NCBI GenBank assembly: GCA_964623635.1
Contig: CAZUUA010000058.1
Coordinates: forward strand, 1 to 9,256
Length of the DNA: 9,256 nt
Direction: 5' to 3'
Source: UMGS1696 sp964623635
Lineage (GTDB): Bacteria; Bacillota; Clostridia; Oscillospirales; CAG-272
Part shown: positions 6,346 to 9,256 of the stretch, piece by piece
Layout: each line of letters starts with the position of its first letter
Position numbering within the stretch: position 1 is the stretch's first letter
Made by a program: the position numbers and the translations under genes
Notes under the pieces: generated by a model
Told to the model about the DNA's origin: nothing
The model's database searches: none
Seen by the model: the letters and a program-made list of their open reading frames with translations, nothing else

Positions 6346-8163
6346 TTATTCCAGCTCCCACCCGGCGGCGTCGGAGGGCATCACCCATGCGCCACGGGGA
6401 GACAGTGCAACCGAGCCCACCTTGGGACCGTCGGGCAGGGCACTGCGCTTGAACTGTTGGGTGTAGAACCGGCGCAGGAAGGTCTTCAGCCAGCCATCGA
6501 TCACGTCCCGGGTAAAGCGTCCCTCGAAGGCAGCATAGGCTTCCCGGCGCATTTTGTCCGGCTCCTCACCCCAGCGCACGAAGTGGTACAGGAAGAAGTC
6601 GTGCAGATCGTAGGGCCCCACGATGTCCTCGGTGCGCTGTGCAATGTCTCCGTCCTTGGGCGGCAGCAGCTCCGGGGAGACGGGTGTGTCCAAAATGTCC
6701 CGCAGTACAGCGGCAAGCTTGCCCACGCCACAGGTGTCCGCATAATATGCCACCACACGCCGGATCAGGGTCTTGGGGATACCGCCGTTGGTGCCGTAGT
6801 TGGACATATGGTCACCGTTGTAGGTAGCCCAGCCCAGTGCCAGCTCCGACAGGTCGCCGGTGCCGATGACTAAGGCATTTGTCTCATTGGCAATGTCCAT
6901 GATGATCTGGGTGCGTTCTCTTGCCTGAGAATTCTCGTATACCACATTGTGGTTCTCCGGATCGTGACCGATGTCGGCAAAATGCTGGTCTACCGCCGCC
7001 TTGATGTCCACACAGCGGAAAGCGGTGCCAAATTGGTCTGCCAAATCCTCCGCATTGGAACGGGTGCGGTTGGTGGTACCGAAGCAGGGCATAGTGACAG
7101 ACAGGATCCTAGTGCGCTCCCAGCCCAAAAGGTCTGCCGCCTTCACGGTAGCGATCAGTGCCAGCGTGGAGTCCAGCCCACCGGAGAGCGCCACCACGGC
7201 ACCGGACGCATGGGCAGCCGTCAGCCGTCTTGCCAGACCATGGGCTTGGATGTCCAGGATCCGTGCGCACACAGCCGCCGGGTCCGCAGACTGGGGCAGG
7301 AAGGGACAGGGGTCGATGATGCCGGTCAGATCGGTGTCGGACAGCGCCAAAGACACCGGTACATCCATGGCCGCCACCGGACGGAGCTGCCGCTTCCTGC
7401 GGTCGTGGGTCAGGTGACGGACATCGATGACAGCCGTGGTCAGCTTGTCACCGGAGAAGGGTAGAGCCTCCGCAAGCACGTTGCCGTTTTCGCCAATGAG
7501 ACAGTGCCCGGCAAAGACCATGTCCGTGGTGGATTCGCTCTCCCCGGCACCGGCAGTCACCATGGCACAAGCGGCCTGCCCGGTGACAGCCTTGGTGACC
7601 GTTCGTCTGTAGTCCTCACGACCGATGGTCTCCGCTTCTGCCACAGGATGCACCACCAACGTCCCGGCAGCATCGGCGGTCAGGTCTTCCCCAATGGCGC
7701 AGGAGACGGACAGCTCAGGCAGAGCAGGGCAGGTGAACCGCTTGGGGGCCAGCTCGTCACCGGCAGCAAAATAGCGGGACAGGTTCAGCTCGTCGGAAGC
7801 GGTCGGAGAGAAGTGCTGTCGGTAGACAAGATCGACCACTTCGCCATCATAGAGCAGAGCACAGGCGTCGTAGAGCAGTCCATCGTCCGTATGCGGCAGC
7901 CCTAAGAAAACCAGCATGGGTTTGCCGACGGTGTGGGCTGTGATGTCACGGAGTGCGGTTTGCGTGGCAGTGAGGAGCTTTCCAGAGAAGAACAGGTCTC
8001 CACAGGTAGCACCGGTCAGTGCCAGCTCGGGAAAGACCAGCACCTGCACACCGTCTGCGGCTGCCTTGTCGATGAGAGAGCAGATCTCTACCTTATTATA
8101 TAAGGGATCGCCGAACCGAAGTGTAGGACAAGCAGCAGCGACCCGTACAAAGCCATGTTTCAT
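6346..8163 (-). CDS. nadE: NAD+ synthetase with apparently inactivated glutaminase domain
   Basis: NadE makes NAD+ from deamido-NAD, ATP and an amino donor, the last step of NAD synthesis in the cytoplasm. The 605-residue protein has the two-domain layout of glutamine-dependent enzymes. The nitrilase-like domain (1-270) starts MKHGFVRVAA and has FPELALTG with catalytic Glu46. The expected catalytic Lys is Arg115 (LVYRQHF), and the expected Cys of the E-I-C-E-D motif is Gly158 (CAIGEDL). The P-I-P-P-S loop after it is missing. The synthetase domain (about 300-605) looks complete: ATP loop SGGLDS (327-332), YENSQARERTQ (409-419) and GTGDLSELALGWATYNGDHM (434-453). The frame is open to 8361, but I chose the ATG at 8163 because it matches the family start, has AAGGATGG at 8173-8180, and the promoter -10 lies at 8197-8202, inside any longer version. 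Length is somewhat short (family about 640-680). Ammonia-dependent activity is my inference. Confidence 0.9.
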   Translation of the reverse strand: MKHGFVRVAAACPTLRFGDPLYNKVEICSLIDKAAADGVQVLVFPELALTGATCGDLFFSGKLLTATQTALRDITAHTVGKPMLVFLGLPHTDDGLLYDACALLYDGEVVDLVYRQHFSPTASDELNLSRYFAAGDELAPKRFTCPALPELSVSCAIGEDLTADAAGTLVVHPVAEAETIGREDYRRTVTKAVTGQAACAMVTAGAGESESTTDMVFAGHCLIGENGNVLAEALPFSGDKLTTAVIDVRHLTHDRRKRQLRPVAAMDVPVSLALSDTDLTGIIDPCPFLPQSADPAAVCARILDIQAHGLARRLTAAHASGAVVALSGGLDSTLALIATVKAADLLGWERTRILSVTMPCFGTTNRTRSNAEDLADQFGTAFRCVDIKAAVDQHFADIGHDPENHNVVYENSQARERTQIIMDIANETNALVIGTGDLSELALGWATYNGDHMSNYGTNGGIPKTLIRRVVAYYADTCGVGKLAAVLRDILDTPVSPELLPPKDGDIAQRTEDIVGPYDLHDFFLYHFVRWGEEPDKMRREAYAAFEGRFTRDVIDGWLKTFLRRFYTQQFKRSALPDGPKVGSVALSPRGAWVMPSDAAGWELE

Positions 8164-8196
8164 ATATGTATACCATCCTTCATGTAAGTTATCTAT

Positions 8197-8225
8197 AGTA
8201 TAGCACCATGTGGTCGGAATTGCAA
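8197..8225 (-). promoter_or_regulatory. Sigma-A promoter of the nadE-GH39-GH31 operon
   Basis: On the minus strand there is TTGCAA (-35, complement of 8220-8225; 4 of 6 consensus bases), a 17-bp spacer, and TATACT (-10, complement of 8197-8202), with a TGC extended -10 element just upstream. The start should lie near 8190, about 27 nt before the nadE ATG. The stretch TATACTATAG is shared with the promoter at 281-309. No other clear promoter is seen between the three genes. Confidence 0.7.
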
Positions 8226-8864
8226 GATGGTGTGGGGCATTTTTTATTCGTTCCATTTGTCTTACCGCTTGCGAACGAAAGAAACACCCTACGCAGGACA
8301 GCATTCCATCCGACCCAAATGCAGTTTGATGAAAAAGACATGGCACGTGGCGTGACTCCATGAAGTCCCCGGCTCAAGCGCAGAAATAATCCAATAAATA
8401 CCAGAATTACCTCTCGAATTCCATGAATTCCAGTCACTTACAGGAAAAAAGAAAAATTTGTGTAATTTGCTGAAACGTAGAAAATTCGACCTCATTTTTG
8501 TGCAAAATCACCACGATTTTTTGTTCTTTTTTCTGATGCGATCACAGACCCAACACTTGCCGGATTTTTGCCCGGGAAGAAAGTGGGTAAGGGTAATTTA
8601 CAGCAAATTTGCGCTTGGTCAAATGTAACGAAAATACAGCGCAAAACTGGTCAGTATATACAGAAAACATGGCAGAAAACCGGGATTTGGCAAGATGAAA
8701 ACGTAAATATAATTTACATATTGTCCGGATTTCAAATTGGGGTAATTCGAGGGTTTTTGAAGGGTCGGTGACGAGGAGAAAACGGAACTTTGACCAATTG
8801 GGAAAAATCGACCTTTTGCACCGCTTTTTCCCACCAAACGGAACAAGGTCGGGGCATAGGGTGC
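8226..8864. other. AT-rich intergenic region without a convincing gene
   Basis: About 640 bp separates the nadE promoter from the plus-strand promoter at 8865. Short open frames exist on both strands (for example 8568-8771 plus and 8189-8437 minus), but none has a good ribosome binding site together with a plausible protein. Visible structure includes: five A-tracts starting at 8631, 8643, 8664, 8676 and 8698, spaced 12, 21, 12 and 22 bp, which could bend the DNA; the palindrome GCAAATTTGC (8603-8612); the dyad GTAAAT-ATA-ATTTAC (8703-8717); a CAGAAAAC direct repeat (8661-8668 and 8673-8680); GTAATT recurring near 8463, 8593 and 8742; and two EcoRI-like GAATTC sites 3 bp apart near 8415-8429. 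I see no tRNA, no cluster of DnaA boxes and no riboswitch that I recognise. Confidence 0.5.
8799..8833. repeat. Inverted repeat upstream of the right-hand promoter
   Basis: TGGGAAAAA (8799-8807) and TTTTTCCCA (8825-8833) are perfect 9-bp arms separated by 17 bp. The right arm ends 31 bp before the -35 box at 8865, a position suited to an activator or repressor site. As RNA it could form a hairpin, but it lacks a terminal T-run outside the stem and no gene is seen ending into it. Confidence 0.45.
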
Positions 8865-8893
8865 TTGACTTTTTTGTGCGCTTATGCTATGAT
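8865..8893 (+). promoter_or_regulatory. Sigma-A promoter reading toward the right edge
   Basis: TTGACT at 8865-8870 (5 of 6), a 17-bp spacer, and TATGAT at 8888-8893 (5 of 6) with a TGC extended -10 at 8885-8887. Transcription should start near 8900. The gene it serves is unclear: a short frame with a good ribosome site begins at 8923, and a longer partial frame opens downstream. Confidence 0.65.
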
Positions 8894-8922
8894 TATGGCA
8901 TGAAAATCGGAGAGGAGCCGGA

Positions 8923-9000
8923 ATGCGGTGTTCTGGAGGCTTGTTTTGTGGCAGGTCTGTGGTGGCATGGCGTTCGATCCTCTCTGTTTCGGGGACGTAA
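8923..9000 (+). CDS. Possible 25-residue small protein or leader peptide
   Basis: This short frame starts at an ATG 5 nt after AGAGGAG (8911-8917), roughly 20 nt after the predicted transcription start. It encodes MRCSGGLFCGRSVVAW and ends in VSGT followed by TAA at 8998-9000. The peptide has no run of identical residues such as amino-acid attenuators show, and no family is recognised. Its support is purely positional: promoter, ribosome site and ATG are correctly spaced. It may be a fortuitous frame inside a 5' leader. Confidence 0.2.
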   Translation: MRCSGGLFCGRSVVAWRSILSVSGT

Positions 9001-9022
9001 GCCACCGGGTTCTGCGGTATTG

Positions 9023-9034
9023 CGGATCGATCCG
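9023..9034. repeat. 12-bp perfect palindrome
   Basis: CGGATCGATCCG is a perfect palindrome within the presumed leader of the right-edge transcript, about 125 nt after the predicted start. It could be a protein-binding site or a small RNA stem; it could also be chance. Confidence 0.3.
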
Positions 9035-9084
9035 GTCAGGTCGTTTGCGCCTCCATTTGTACAGAGAAGACGGCGAAGGCGGCG

Positions 9085-9256
9085 ATGCGGTCCGGGAGAG
9101 GCGATCTCCGGGATGGCATACCGCTTGGTGCGTTTCTCGGTACGATTGTGTTTTCTGTGGGATATCGGTTTGCTACATTATGGAGAGCAGACCGGCGTGT
9201 TGCAGGAGGCATGAACGACACCCCGAAGTGGGTCGGACTGTCCTTTGCCATCGGTC
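9085..9256 (+). CDS. Possible partial gene at right edge, membrane-like N-terminus
   Basis: This frame is open from 9001 through the window end. From the ATG at 9085, preceded by GAAGG at about 5 nt, it would encode a hydrophobic stretch (PLGAFLGTIVFSVGY) and then MNDTPKWVGLSFAIG. From the ATG at 9211 onward the third codon positions become strongly GC-rich like the other genes here, while before it they are near neutral. The true start may therefore be 9211, although AGGAGG (9204-9209) then lies only 1 nt from the ATG, which is too close to be ideal. Two other plus-strand frames are also open through part of this stretch, so the coding call is weak. No family can be assigned. Confidence 0.3.
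   Translation, partial: MRSGRGDLRDGIPLGAFLGTIVFSVGYRFATLWRADRRVAGGMNDTPKWVGLSFAIG

Noticed and set aside
8164..8361. N-terminal extension of nadE to an ATG at 8361
   Set aside because: The extension does not resemble NadE, and the promoter -10 box at 8197-8202 lies within it; the family start MKHGFVRVAA is at 8163.
8690..8710. Partial match to a catabolite repression (cre) operator, TGAAAACGTAAATA
   Set aside because: It breaks the consensus at a key base, is not palindromic and is far from any start; AT-rich sequence gives such matches by chance.
8568..8771. 67-codon plus-strand frame in the AT-rich region
   Set aside because: It starts with TTG, has no clear ribosome site, and the Lys/Gln-rich product matches nothing recognisable.
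8968..8990. tRNA T-loop-like GTTCGATCC
   Set aside because: The flanking bases cannot form the 5-bp T-stem, and no matching acceptor or anticodon stem is present.
9036..9251. 71-codon minus-strand frame at the right edge
   Set aside because: No ribosome site or recognisable protein, and it opposes the direction of the promoter at 8865-8893.

Overview
The window looks like a chromosomal segment of a Gram-positive anaerobe, most likely an uncultured gut or rumen Clostridia (Oscillospiraceae/Ruminococcaceae-like). This rests on GC-rich coding sequence with AT-rich intergenic gaps, strong AGGAG-type ribosome binding sites, near-consensus sigma-A promoters with 17-bp spacers, Thr/Asp-rich lipoprotein linkers, and protein flavours typical of that group. 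The taxonomic call is an inference. TGA is used as a normal stop.

Layout. (1) 1-230, minus: the N-terminus of a lipoprotein cut by the window edge. (2) 231-455: a divergent promoter region with two excellent sigma-A promoters. (3) 456-1946, plus: a complete solute-binding lipoprotein that resembles the first, followed by two hairpin terminators. (4) 2069-3031, minus: a ROK-family glucokinase with a perfect consensus promoter. (5) 3220-8163, minus: a three-gene operon running nadE (NAD synthetase), then a GH39-like glycosidase, then a GH31 glycosidase, driven by a promoter at 8197-8225. (6) 8226-8864: an AT-rich region with no convincing gene but with phased A-tracts and inverted repeats. (7) A plus-strand promoter at 8865-8893, reading off the right edge, where only weak coding signals are seen.

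How the genes fit together. Two secreted binding lipoproteins probably capture oligosaccharides. Two glycosidases without signal peptides would cleave imported oligosaccharides in the cytoplasm. Glucokinase would phosphorylate released glucose. No permease or ATPase gene lies in the window, so the transport link is inferred. The presence of nadE at the head of a glycosidase operon is unexpected.

The most interesting signal is in NadE. Its C-terminal synthetase domain looks intact, but its N-terminal nitrilase-type glutaminase domain has lost the catalytic Cys (Gly158) and the catalytic Lys (Arg115), and keeps only the Glu (Glu46). The normally conserved loop after the Cys is also shortened and rewritten. 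This suggests an enzyme that no longer hydrolyses glutamine and must use free ammonia or a partner. No CRISPR array, tRNA, rRNA, insertion sequence or phage gene was seen.
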